DNA from: Vanessa cardui
Taxonomy: Eukaryota > Arthropoda > Insecta > Lepidoptera > Nymphalidae
NCBI RefSeq assembly: GCF_905220365.1
Contig: NC_061126.1
Coordinates: 4,216,001 to 4,280,000, forward strand
Reading direction: 5' to 3'
Length of the DNA: 64,000 bases
How positions within the stretch are numbered: the first letter of the stretch is position 1; the number at the start of each line of letters is the position of its first letter. The notes beneath the pieces are model-generated. The model saw only the letters and a list, made by a program, of their open reading frames with translations, was not told where the DNA came from and did no database searches. Below, one piece after another: positions 53,331-64,000 of this stretch. The position numbers and the translations under genes were made by a program.

Positions 53331-56182
53331 CTAGCTATACCCGCCCGCTTCGCTGGGCATTAGCCGCAGAAAAAAAAAATTTATATTGTAATTAATTACT
53401 GATCATCAACAATGTAGTAATAATAAAGAAACAAATAAAGATAACAAAACATGCGAGATCTATTCAAATTCTAAAAAAAATAAAAAATAATATTCGTCAT
53501 CTATTTCATCTTCTTTAATGATGTTCTCGATAGGCTGCAGATTGGTCATAACACCTATAAAATTGTACGATGTTATATAGATACGATGAAATTTTTAAAT
53601 TAATTTCTATAGTCTGTAAAAGTTTGCATCAAACCAACACGTACTCTTTTTTTATCCGGTTCTATCGAATATCGCTGTTATTACATTTACAACCTTGTCA
53701 ATACTTGCGAACGTACGTCAAAGAATCCTGAGCATATTCGTGCATATGTTTTGGACTTCCACTGTACGAAGATCTTTGTCCAATATCAGCAGATACTATA
53801 TCATTCGATATTGTATCTCGTAAAAAAATGTACTCTTTGGCTCAGAGTTTTGATTGGTTGTATCGAATGTAGTTTAATCGTTCTTTCTCGACCATAGCGT
53901 ACATGTAAACAATGAATTGTTAAAACAGTTGACGACACTTCAGAATATGGTTAGATTGATTGTTTCTAATCATTATACGATACGCAAAAAAATCCATACA
54001 ACTAACTCTTCGATGTCACAGAGCCTGTCGTGAGAATATTTTGATACAGTCCGAGATTATATCCATCATCTGCTCGCATAAACATAATTGGATAATCGTA
54101 ATAATTGTCATACTATTTATGTGTTTCAGCGATACCTTGATTGTTTTTGTGTCGCTTAGTGATAACAATACCTCGTTTTGTAATTTCTGTACCGACAACT
54201 ACAACTGTGACTTCAGGAGCTACGGCAGCATTAAAACGCCTTTCATGCTCTGCATTCAATGGCCTTCTATCTGCATTGATAATGACTTTGAATCATTTGT
54301 TGTTTCACCTTCTAGAGCAGTTTTAAAATCTTTTACTAAACATTTATTTTCATAAAGCATAATCCTAAATTTTGCGATGATTTCTCGATTAGTTGTGGTA
54401 CTAAACATGCATCGAAGAACAATCTTTTTCTACGTTGTCCATGGAATAAATGTCCAGAAACTTGATTTTATTTAGATACTGAAAGAAGTAAACCAATCCA
54501 CATGATACACTTTAACCGTAGACACGAAATTATTGTATAATATTTGTTGCTCCAAACGATGTCATTTCAAAGCAAGAATTGTAATTTCTAATATGCTAAA
54601 GGAAATATTCAGACTCCTCAGTAGTTCCCGTAACGTTGATTATAACAGGTTCTGGTGGTTCAACCAGTTGTGGTAAATACATTTTGTCAGTGGAGTAGCA
54701 CTATATCAGCAGTTTATTTTAAACATCATAGCGTGACAGTATAGGCATACTATATTCATTGAACCAATGATCACATCGGGATTTATTGAGATTGGTTCTA
54801 GTTCTTGACGTAGTCTATTTTAATTGTTGATCATCCAGTCGTTGGGCTCACTCGTCAGGTTTTTCAGTATCTCTTGATAAAGATTTTTCATTAACATCAT
54901 TAACGTCAAAGATTTATCATGAAACTTTATCATTACGTTGACTAACTGTTTTGGCAACTCTCAAAGTAGAAATTCGGATTCTATTTGTTTCTAAACGTAT
55001 TTCTTGTTGGTATGTTGTTTCCGTAGCTCTTTTGGATGACGCTGAATTTCATGGTAGTTTCTATTTATATAAATTATTATGGGTTGATCGACATATAAAT
55101 GCATCGTGATACTCGCCATCTGTTGGTTATTTTTAATGACACGGACGAAATAATCACTTGCTTGCACCGTGAAAAAATACTTGTACGTACTCATTTTCAT
55201 GACAATCGCTTAAACGGTGTAGATATATTTATATCGCAGCGCTACTTGGTGGCGAGTTACATCAGAGGGGATAGCATAATCTCTTTATTCATTTGATCTT
55301 AGTGATCGATCAAATAGTTTCTGAGTTTATCGATGATACACATACAAACACATCTACTTTTGTATATAGATAGCCTATCATTTGCGCAAGCACATGTTTT
55401 TCCTGTATACCAATTTTTATAAAGATCGGTGCGTCTGTTTTCGAGTTGTAGCAGAACATACAGACAGACAAAAATGGTAAAAATTATGTCAGTCAATCAT
55501 AAAAAGAATACTTATGACGAATTACGACAAAAATATGTTTTTTATATATTTTTTATTAGCGTATTTCATGTATAGCTTTGGTGTTTCTATACCGATTTCT
55601 ATGCTTCTTTTTTATGGAATAGTTAATACTGTTACCTTTTTTAATTTGGGATGATTGAGAGTATTATAAACGCAGGAATAGACAAATATAATCAGAAAGC
55701 TTCGAACTACTAAGCTATCGGGAGTGACACGTGTTATTGTAAGTCAACCATAAAAGAGAGACAAAGGCTGTCATGGGATATTTTTTATATAATTTTAAGG
55801 AGAACATTTCCGTAATACACAATTTCTATGTAGCATTAACCATTAAGGTTGTCCATGCGACGGAAGCTTAAAATATGAAGTAACTTCTTCCGTTTTCCCG
55901 ACATTTCCCTTCACTGCTCTGCTCCTATTGACTGTAGCGTGATGAAAAGTATACTATAACCAACTCAGGAGTATGAAAAATAATTGTTCCAAGTTTCGTT
56001 AAAATCCGTCGAGTAGTTTTTGTTTCTATAACGGTTATATGGACAGACAGACAGACAGACAAAAATTTTACTGAATGCATTTTTGGCATCAGTATCGACC
56101 CCTTATCACCCCCTGATAGTTATTTTGGAAAAATATTCCATGTACAGAATTGACCTTCCTACAGATTTATTATAAGTATAGA
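53331..56182 (-). mobile_element. Helitron, 2.85 kb, with decayed Rep N-terminal coding
   Basis: Minus-strand Helitron: 5' end TCTATACTTATAATAAATC (complement of 56164-56182) preceded by A, 3' end GCCCAGCGAAGCGGGCGGGT...AGCTAG (complement of 53331-53361) followed by T. Rolling-circle elements insert between A and T and carry a hairpin before CTRR, both seen. A GACAGACAGACAGACA run lies near the 5' end. It is the longer sister of 38093-40673. It keeps the Rep N-terminal region but no catalytic or helicase part, so it is non-autonomous. Confidence 0.92.
53700..55045 (-). pseudogene. Helitron Rep, N-terminal (helitron-like N) region, decayed
   Basis: Reading on the minus strand from 55045: QEIRLETNRIRISTLRVAKT, the basic N-terminal repeat typical of the family; MYLPQLVEPPEPV and HIRNYNSCFEMTSFGAT; NREIIAKFRIMLYENK; NADRRPLNAEHERRFNAAVA, PEVTVVVVGTEITKRGIVI; AETHK, DYPIMFMRADDGYN; and finally ERLNYIRYNQSKL and YSGSPKHMHEYAQDSLTYVR. 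This is the order in animal Helitron proteins. Stops (for example after AETHK) and frameshifts interrupt it. The two-Tyr HUH Rep motif and the helicase would follow but are deleted. Confidence 0.85.
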
Positions 56183-56821
56183 TAAATATAAAACACGAGA
56201 AGTCAACATACTATCTTACAGAAAGGTTTCAATAGAGCAAAGTCAATACATACTTCTTGTAGAAAATAATTCGATGGTAAAATTAAAGCAATGGAAAAAA
56301 TATATAGAATTATTACGTGCATGATAATAAAATATATTTTTCATAGAGGATTTGTATAATAATTGCAATATGTTTGATATAAAATTAACTACTGTGTGAC
56401 GTTACGGCTGGGACGCACTAATTAAAGACTATTGTTAAAGAACAGCTTTGTTGAAGAGACGAAGAAAAAATAACGCCTATGAAAACTCAGACGTGTTCCC
56501 GCATATTTCTCACTTATTATATTTGTTGAAAGACAAATGTTATGTATTACACGAATACATTTTCTGAATAAGGAGGCAATATGAATGAAATAATAATGTC
56601 ATAACTAATCTTACCAATAAACAAAATTACCTACATTAGCTTAACACATGCGACGCTATAATTTTCATAATTCTTCGGAATAGCTTTATATTTCTGCTCC
56701 TCGTACAGACTTTACGGTGTTATAGCCGGTATTAGTATTATTTATAAGTGATTAAGTTACATAAGATTTAAATATACAAACGTTTGTACAATAACAATAA
56801 TAATATAATCATACACCATAA
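56183..56821. other. AT-rich spacer
   Basis: No gene or recognisable repeat. Confidence 0.4.
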
Positions 56822-56980
56822 AGCGTCAATAGGGCAATGGTTGCCTGGTCGCCTAGGAATGTAAAAAGTTACAGATTCGATCCTGACTATCGTCGTCCCA
56901 ACTTCTAGCACAAGTTACTATGGAGTGATCATAAAAATATCAGTAATTAAAATAGGGCACCAATATTGTTTTAAAAAGGT
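56822..56980 (+). mobile_element. Possible tRNA-derived SINE, fourth type
   Basis: A-box-like TAGGGCAATGG (56830-56840) and B-box-like AGATTCGATCC (56873-56883) at tRNA-like spacing, then CTGACTATCGTCGTCCCAAC and TGGAGTGATCATAAAAATAT. Only one copy is in the window, so the SINE call rests on the two boxes. Confidence 0.4.
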
Positions 56981-57047
56981 CAGAATCCAAAAATATTAAT
57001 TGCTGTCAAAGCCTTAATTGATCAAAGGCCGTAACCACTTTACTTTT

Positions 57048-57331
57048 ACTTGGTGGTAGGGCTTTGTGTTAGCCCGTCTGGGTAAGTACCTCATCAGTTA
57101 TTCTTCCGCCAAATAACACTACTCAGTATTGTTGTGTTCCGGTTTGAAGAGTGAATGAGCCAGTGTAACTACAGGCACAAGGGACATAACATCTTAGTTT
57201 CCGAGGTTGGTGGCACATTGACGATGCGATGAATAGTTAATATTTCTTACAGCGTCATTGTCTATGGGTGATGGTGACTTACCATCAGGTGATGCCCATA
57301 TGCTCGTCCGCCAACCATATACCATAAAAAA
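57048..57331 (+). mobile_element. SINE family A
   Basis: ACTTGGTGGTAGGGCTTTGT, GCCCGTCTGGGTAAGTACCT (a CACCCA deletion), GTGTTCCGGTTTGAAGAGTG, CACAAGGGACATAACATCTT, CCATCAGGTGATGCCCATAT, GCTCGTCCGCC and ATATACCATAAAAAAG. Young-looking. Confidence 0.9.
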
Positions 57332-58347
57332 GCTGTTCTCAGAATATCACTATGGTCTATCCGTTCGTGATTTCTTGTTACATTATAGACATAAAATATC
57401 GAAACTTTAATAATAAACATGTATATTTTTGTTTATTAAACTTAATTTATTATATATTTCTCTTGAAATTCATTTGAATAGATTATGCCCACAGACTTCC
57501 TTTTATGTAAAGGACGTCTTGTGTAAAACAGCCGGTCTTTAATGTAGATCTATAATTTCAATTAAATCCCATAAATATTACACAATATACTTTATTGTAA
57601 TGTAAAAATAAATTGTGTAGTTCGAGAATTTAAAATTTCAATTTAATTATAGTATTTGGGAATAATAAGAATTGTTTACATAACGTCTTTCAGAGAAACG
57701 AATGATTAAAACTAGAAAAAGAATATTTAACACAGATTAGTGGAAAACTACGACTCTTTATAAAAAATAATATATCTTTAAGTACGTAAATAAGTTCCTC
57801 CGATAAATTAATGTACATATGTCCTTTCAAATCGTATACAAAATCCGATATATAGTCGTAAATACAATCGTTGATTATGACCACACGTAATTTGACATAT
57901 CAATGTCAAATCTTGTATAGCAATTTAAGTATACACCTACGATGCTAGTATATTGGAATATATATTATTTCCAACACGACTGTGAAACAATACTAATAAC
58001 TCAGTATTCCCAACTTCACCCAGGTAAAATAAGAAAATTATTTACTTCTGAATCGTGGCGCCATCTACCCAATAAATCATTCAAATACACGCAAAAAAAC
58101 CAACAGCTTAGAAGCTAAGCACTTGAAGATTTATATTAAAAAAATGTCCGTAATATTATGTCAAATAAAAATTGCTAGCAAAAAACTAGAAGGCGCATTT
58201 TATCGATGTTCAACGTGATCAATCGCTTTAGCCATGCTTTAACACGCAAACATGCTCCGGTCCCTGTCTATGGGGAACGTCAATCCTATCTACGTCATCG
58301 AAACATGCAACACTAATTCACTTTCAATCATCAATTTTGTAGGAAAA
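57332..58347. other. AT-rich stretch without supported genes
   Basis: The 64-residue minus frame at 57690-57884 has no recognisable motif. No repeat recognised. Confidence 0.4.
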
Positions 58348-58432
58348 TCGAAGGGTCAGGACCGTGGATAGCAGACCACGATCTTAAAAAATTGCAGGTT
58401 CAAATCTAGGCAACTACCACTGGGATTTTATC
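58348..58432 (+). mobile_element. SINE family B head, degraded
   Basis: CGTGGATAGCAGACCACGAT, CAGGTTCAAATCTAGGCAAC and TACCACTGGGATTTTATC follow the family B head and first body block. The remainder is not recognisable. Confidence 0.45.
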
Positions 58433-58617
58433 TTTATTTTTTTATTCTACTCTATCTGGGGGTAAGTAGTAGTGAAGTCCAAAATCCAAGATGGAAGGCA
58501 TTTGAGTCAATAATTCATCTCAAGTTCTATTTTAAAGCAAAGAAACGTAGTTAGTAGTTGAAGAAAATATAATTTTTTGAATAATATTTAAATAATATTT
58601 AATTAAATTTTAATTAA

Positions 58618-58816
58618 ATGAGCCACTTGATGGTAAGTGGTCACCACTGCCCGTAGTCATTAGCGCAGAAACATATGGGATGTTATGTCTCTTGTGCCTA
58701 TAGTTATACTAGCCCAAACCCTTCAATCCAGAAACACAACTATTCTGAGAGGTGCTATTTGGCAGAATACCTGATTATTCGGTAGTTCCCAGACTTGCTC
58801 AAAGCCCACTAAGTAA
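58618..58816 (-). mobile_element. SINE family A, old copy
   Basis: On plus: AGCCACTTGATGGTAAGTGG, TCACCACTGCCCGTAGTC, GTTATGTCTCTTGTGCCTAT, CCCTTCAATCCAGAAACACA and CTTGCTCAAAGCCCACTAAG, the complement of the family with an internal deletion. Confidence 0.75.
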
Positions 58817-59294
58817 AAGAATTGACAAATATTTTTTTTGGGTCATAGTTATACGTTTGACTATACCAGAAAGTAATTTTAACAAAATATAAATCAGTTG
58901 ATCAATTTTTAAAAGAAATAAACAAACAAGGGACATTCGCTATCGGTATTTATCATTCAAATAAATACTGGCTTGAAATTCACACTGTAAACTGCAGTAA
59001 ATTATGTTGTTTTTTTTAACATTCATCCAACATATTTCCAGACAGAACAATAAATCATAATACACATCCAGCGAACCATTTGTTATTGTTTCGGTTCTAT
59101 GAACTGCCGGTAGGTTTACTTATAACCAGTTTGTTATTCGAAAAAAAGGAAATTGATTAATCATTCTAAATTTAAAATTAAAACCAAACATTTATCAACG
59201 TTAAATCGTCGGTAACTATGTCTTTACAATAAGCAAATAATAATAAGGCTGTTTATTATTAATGAATTTATCGTAAGTTGTCATTCCGCTGCAA

Positions 59295-59399
59295 GATGTA
59301 TTAACCATTGCTTACATCGCCAATGCTACACCAACTAGGAAAATACACTGGGTCACTCATCCTTTATAGCTGTTTGGTGTTGAGACCTACCCAAACTTT
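59295..59399 (-). mobile_element. SINE family A fragment
   Basis: On plus: GTATTAACCATTGCTTACAT, CGCCAATGCTACACCAACTA, CTGGGTCACTCATCCTTTAT and GACCTACCCAAACTTTA, a shortened complement of the family. Confidence 0.6.
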
Positions 59400-59877
59400 A
59401 TTTACATATTTTTTTATTGAATGAACGATTTTATTCTTGCCATCTTGAACAAAAATAACATTCGTTTATACACCTGTGATGAACATTATCAACGAGATAT
59501 ATTATACCAATATCGCAAAAACCATTACTTGAAAAGAAACGCAGGGACTCAGACAGGTGAAATCTAAAGAAATATCATATTTTTGAGAAGCTGATATAAT
59601 ATCAACTCTATGTATAAGGCAATAAGGATCGTATTATGCAGCACTTGCTACAGATATACAGAACGTTAACGCGTATCACACATTCGGATTGCTGCCTCTA
59701 ACCAGGTGGAAGACTCGAGATCGATTGCCTTTTTGTCGCTTTGCGCAGTTACGATGACACAACTAAAAAACAACTGTGAAAATATCACTTTTCTGACAAA
59801 TATTTACTTCTACATTTATATGTCAATAATAATTCATAAAATGAATAACTGTATTATATTTATAAAATCTATTACAG

Positions 59878-60067
59878 GTATAGAGATGTGTGGATAAATA
59901 AACTGGAAGAGCAAAGTGATAAGGCCGATCGTAGGCTGTGGAATCGATGTTCCAGAAAACTTCTTCGGTTGTCACAGCGCCCTCTATCTCTCCGCACCGG
60001 AATTCCTCGTGACAAATTACATTGCGCTCGGAAGCGACGGTTTATGTCAAAAGCATTTAAAATTTGA
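59878..60067 (+). other. Exon-like open frame after a good splice acceptor
   Basis: Following TAAAATCTATTACAG|G, a frame reads YRDVWINKLEEQSDKADR, then LWNRCSRKLLRLSQRPLS, GIPRDKLHCARKRRFMSK and AFKI before TGA at 60065-60067. It is basic, GC-richer than its surroundings and has balanced codons, so it could be a terminal exon. However, 41705-41835 is a decayed relative with about 70 bp missing. It may therefore be part of a repeat-encoded protein. I do not recognise the family. Confidence 0.3.
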
Positions 60068-60099
60068 TTAACAATAATTATTTTTATTTTATACAGCAA

Positions 60100-60897
60100 G
60101 CGAGTCGGGCGACAAGTTTTATTTAATGCATATAAAATTGGAGATTAATAATTTTCATCGAATAACAGATGCGGTGTGAATAAATACGGATATTATAAAT
60201 ACCAAAGTAAGTTTGTCTTGTCGAAATTTGATTCAAAGCAGACTTAAATCCAAAGAAGGCCAACTCGTAAAAACGTGAACGAAGCCACGGACAACAACTA
60301 ACAACTTATAAATTCAAAAAGGAATATTTACAACCAACAGATAAACAATTTACATATTTTTGACTGTGTTTCATTCTTCATTAAGTGACTCTAATTAAAA
60401 AACGCAAAGCTGACATTATCACTTGACCACTAATTACTAATATCGATCGCAAAAGACATTCTCAACTGAGAATACAAAACTGCGCAGAAAATACTATAAT
60501 ACAACTCCAATGATTACGCAAACACTGATGCAGTCACTATTCCCTCCCCTTCATAATTAAAATATATATATAAAGGTACTACGAATCGAGCGGAAAAAAT
60601 TCAGGCGTTGGACAAACGTTGGCAGCCAAACTTTGACAAAAAATCGTTTTTTAGAATTAACATAACTATAATGAAAAAGAAAAAACGGTCTACTTGGAGT
60701 ATTATTTTTCCGCAGAAAAGTCACATCCACGTTGTTAAAACAAACAATATATAGCGTGAAGTTTCAAACCCATTAACCACAATGAGCAATCGTGATTTCG
60801 CATAAAAACGAACCTACGAACTAAAAACGAACGAACGTGACTGTTTGCAAATGTTTTTACTATTTTGTAAATGTCGTATTGAGAAATACTAGTATAC
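60100..60897. other. AT-rich stretch without supported genes
   Basis: No gene or recognisable repeat. Confidence 0.4.
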
Positions 60898-61013
60898 TAG
60901 ACATTAAATATAGACGTAAAAGTGTGTTTGTTTGTTACGTTTCATAATGAGACTAGAGCACCATCTAACAACCGCTATCTCCTCTCACAAGCGGAAGTCA
61001 CGGGGGTAAACTA
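60898..61013 (+). mobile_element. Possible Helitron relic
   Basis: AGACATTAAATATAGACGTA, GTGTGTTTGTTTGTTACG and the right end CGGAAGTCACGGGGGTAAACTAG look like the start and CTAG terminus of a small Helitron. The left end lacks a clear A|TC and the hairpin is weak. Confidence 0.3.
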
Positions 61014-61049
61014 GCTAACCATACTCTTTTGTTGGAATGTGCGTGGACC

Positions 61050-61160
61050 AATCCATGGTATGTACATTGGCGCTGTAAGAAATATTAACTATTCCTTCAA
61101 CAGTGCTGCCAACCTTGGAAACGAAGATGTTATGAGTCTATAGTTGCACTGGATCACTAA
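61050..61160 (-). mobile_element. SINE family A fragment
   Basis: On plus: TACATTGGCGCTGTAAGAAA, TATTAACTATTCCTTCAACA, GCCAACCTTGGAAACGAAG and GCACTGGATCACTAAC, the complement of the family's middle to 3' half. Confidence 0.6.
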
Positions 61161-61161
61161 C

Positions 61162-61350
61162 ATTGTCACGGTATCATGCGAAAGCGATCTCGTGGCGCTC
61201 ACCGAAAAGATGGAAAGGGCACCACTGGTTTTTAGTGGGTATTCCGATGCACTCGGCGTTCAAGCCATCGGAAAGTCCCACATACCCCAAAATTTTATCA
61301 CGTTGCTGGAGCGTGTAACACGTTTTTCCAGCGAGAAAAAAACGTGCTTG
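61162..61350. other. GC-rich block of probable transposon origin
   Basis: From CACGGTATCATGCGAAAGCG through GTTTTTAGTGGGTATTCCGA and GGAAAGTCCCACATACCCC to GGAGCGTGTAACACG. Base composition is unlike the flanks. I associate GTGGGTATTC and CCCACATACCCC with a lepidopteran retroelement end but cannot name it. A 77-residue plus frame and a 62-residue minus frame overlap here; neither shows a known domain. Confidence 0.35.
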
Positions 61351-62408
61351 AACAGGTTCCAAATATATAAAAACTAAATAGAAAGATACATAACATTTAT
61401 ATATGTAAAAACAAAATAATGCAATTCCGAAATTCTGTATAGAGTTCCCGTCTTTAATTATTCAATTAAAGATAGGCATGCATTCGCATGAATTTTTATT
61501 GGATGTATTAACGTTATGTTAATGCAGAATATTTTGCGTGCGAAAGTTTTTAAATTTAGAAACTTACGCGTAACATAGAATACGTTACACTCAGTACACT
61601 CGAGTGAATAAACAGCACGCCTGGAGCCGCCGGGCATCGACCACATCGAATTGTGTTTTCCGAACTGACTGTTTGCGTTGCGGATTGAGATCTGAATAGA
61701 GCGTGTATATCAGAAACGTTTATTAAATTTTGGAACTTTTAAAATTTGAAATTCTACTTTTAAAATCTTAAAACATTTATTTTTTAAATATTCCTTTACT
61801 ACTATAGTAAAGTTAAAGGACTTGTAACATAAAGCTCATTTTGTATGACCAACTTATCTTACAGACAAGGGAATAATTTTAATGAAGCAATATTGCTCGC
61901 CTGGCTGAATTTGGGAAGCTATTCTAAAAGGAGGCTGGCAACAACTAAGACCATAGTAAACCTAAGCCAGTATACCTTGCGACAGAGCATTAGGTTATTG
62001 ACGATAATATTGGCTAATATTCATTATACACAAAACAAGTGTTTGTTTAAAAAAAAACTCTAAAGTTAATATTATAATACAAATTTAATCTCTCAAAACG
62101 TATGCAGAATTAAAAATCTATTATATATATATATATAGGATAAGATTGCATACTATTATTGTAAGGTTATTCAAAACCAAGCGGTTGCAAAGTTTATCCA
62201 TATATATTATTACAAGTAAAATTTGTTGGTTTGTTTGTATAAACAAACATAGCGAATAGTTGGAGAGGTAACTTACCAAATATTCTATGCAATTATACTT
62301 GTGTCATGACACTGTTTAAAACGTAATTGAACAAGTATAATGACAGACGGACTACATGACATCACAGAATTCATGATTGACCATTGACCATTAATAATAC
62401 TAAGTGCT
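61351..62408. other. AT-rich stretch without supported genes
   Basis: Frames at 61458-61646 and 61845-62063 show no motif. A TATATATATATATA run lies near 62126. Confidence 0.4.
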
Positions 62409-62645
62409 TATTAACATAAGAATTAATAACATTAAATGCTTAAATATGAACTAAAACTAGTTACTGTATAAATCTTGACCGCGTGGAATGGTGGCAAGAA
62501 TGCTAGTAGCATTTCACCGTTGAATCGCAATTCCGATCCTCTGGGCAAAAAACGAACTAGCCCTCCTGTCACCAGTGGAGGCAATGAGGCGAGGTGTTAT
62601 ACTTTTGATGAAGGCTTTTTGCACCACTACTCCACTAATAGTTTA
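62409..62645 (-). mobile_element. Retroelement 3' end, family D, with premature stop
   Basis: Minus-strand relative of 3040-3290. The coding tail reads SITPRLIASTGDRRASSFFA, QRIGIAIQR, then a TGA (complement of 62514-62516) in place of GGA, then NATSILATIPRGQDLYSN and the TAG (complement of 62457-62459). The 3' UTR extends to about 62409. The in-frame TGA makes this copy non-functional. Confidence 0.75.
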
Positions 62646-63950
62646 TGTTTCGTAAAATGACATGATAATGGGCCGTGTTATCTTTATAATATAAATGATA
62701 AAAATGTATGCAACTTATACCTTAACAATTAAATAACAACAAATACAAATATAGTTATATTTGTAGCTTAATATCTGTGACGAAAACACTAGATTTTTCG
62801 TAAGCAATCTAAACACTGAGTAAATTTCATTAAAAGTATCGCATTAAGAACTCTAAGCTACAACTGCACTGAAATTGTAGACAGTAAGCGTCTTCGGTTG
62901 TAAGCGAGGGATAAATTAACTTGTCTTATACCCTGTTATCCGGTGCCTTTGTTATTTTTAGTACTACCAGTATACATTGCTAAATTAAAAGTTGTTTCTT
63001 TGTGCTTTTTACTATCACTTAAATAGAGAGTTTGGATTTTTCCTTTTGATGAAACTATGTATAGACAGACATCTAGAGATGTTCTTTTTTCAAATTTAGA
63101 AAAATGAGTTATATGAATTAGATGTACAGAAAACATTGATTTGTTTAGTTACCAAATCTCAGAATTATGTCCAACATATCCAATATTGGTTGATATAATT
63201 GTGAGATTTAGTAGCTATTCAATAAGTAGCTATTTAATATTTTTTTTATTATTACGTGTTAAATGTTATATTTCATTAATCGAGTTTATTTTTATAGACC
63301 TAACAGATTGCTAATGGTCAATAAAATAGTAATGAATCTATGTGTTAGCCGAGAATATTTCTTTCTTATAAAATTGGTAGGTTTTCAACAATCAACTAGT
63401 AAATATGACGCTTCTATTTTGAACAAAGATTTTTATAATTGATAAACAACCTTGTCAATGTTCTATTTGTACCGGACATTAATAACATTTTTTTTATTTT
63501 AACTGAAGCTTTTTATTTATTAAAATAATATACAAATTAATTAATAGTTCACAAACAGTTTTCAGATACCACGTAGCTCGTGGTACCTTGTATAAATTAG
63601 TTCTTAAATTGATAGATATAAAAAAAAAATCTTTTTACTTTATTCAAATTCAAAATAAGAGATTAAACTCATGACGGATAGTATAGGCTACAATTGAAAT
63701 GAATAGCTTGACGCAGTTACTGAAGTAAAGGTCGTTATTACCGAGGGAGAAAAAGGTGAAATAGTAAGTAAAAGAAATCCAAGAAACCAATTTTGTTACT
63801 TAATTACACGATAACAAACACGGGCAAAGTTTTATTCCTGTGTGTACTATATACTGATATATTTTACACGATCTAGCGTGTTATATAATGCAAAATAATT
63901 ATATGTATTATAAATTTTACAGCGATCAGCTCATTTAAGAAACAAAATGC
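62646..63950. other. AT-rich stretch without supported genes
   Basis: No gene or recognisable repeat. The frame at 62936-63136 (-) has no motif. Confidence 0.4.
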
Positions 63951-64000
63951 GCGACTGCTCCAGTGGTCAATAGTAAAAATTGGGTTAGAACGCATGCATC
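63951..64000 (+). mobile_element. SINE family B head cut by the window edge
   Basis: GACTGCTCCAGTGGTCAATA, then GGTTAGAACGCATGCATC, resembles the family B head (GGCCCAGTGGTTAGAACGCGTGCATC) with a short insertion. It is truncated at base 64000. Confidence 0.45.

Noticed and set aside
1..64000. Bacterial or viral features (operons, CRISPR arrays, prophage, endogenous viral genes)
   Set aside because: No regularly spaced repeat-spacer array, no Shine-Dalgarno-led gene strings and no recognisable viral protein. All evidence is eukaryotic.

Overview
The window is eukaryotic and almost certainly lepidopteran. It is AT-rich and intron-bearing, with a TATA/initiator promoter and AATAAA signals. Most of the recognisable sequence belongs to repeat types common in butterflies: tRNA-derived SINEs, an abundant SINE with a LINE-like tail, non-LTR retrotransposons, Helitrons with A|TC...CTAG|T ends, and PIF/Harbinger-like elements. 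Repeat style suggests a butterfly rather than a moth, but I cannot name a species. There are no bacterial operons, rRNA genes, canonical tRNA genes or CRISPR arrays.

Only one intact host gene is convincing. It is a two-exon gene at 3995-4350 (+) for a secreted, six-cysteine CSalphabeta (defensin-like) peptide, with a TATA box, GATA-type motifs upstream and a polyadenylation signal. The rest is mobile-element sequence and uncharacterised AT-rich DNA.

Layout. 0-3.3 kb: LINE 3' ends, degraded SINEs, an RT fragment and a 110-bp direct duplication, leading to the defensin-like gene at 4.0-4.5 kb. 4.9-8.0 kb: a nearly full-length but broken LINE (endonuclease plus reverse transcriptase, minus strand). 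8.2-10.4 kb: three GC-rich PIF/Harbinger-like remnants, one retaining a transposase N-terminus and one a MADF-like domain, with a Helitron fragment holding a perfect 68-bp palindrome between them. 10.8-12.2 kb: a second, more decayed copy of the same LINE. 12-38 kb: AT-rich DNA with scattered SINEs of three families and short LINE pieces. 38.1-41.0 kb and 53.3-56.2 kb: two related Helitrons of 2.6 and 2.9 kb with decayed Rep N-terminal coding, plus a small Helitron of another family. 42-52 kb and 56-64 kb: further SINEs, small Helitrons and low-complexity AT-rich DNA.

Relationships within the window. The most abundant SINE (family A) ends in sequence homologous to the last ~70 bp of the 4.9-kb LINE, so the LINE is its likely retrotransposition partner. 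Several repeats carry perfect short inverted duplications, three of them with 5-nt loops. For three hairpins in all (two with 5-nt loops, one with a 3-nt loop) the pre-mutation sequence can be inferred from sister copies, and they look like intra-strand template-switch mutations.
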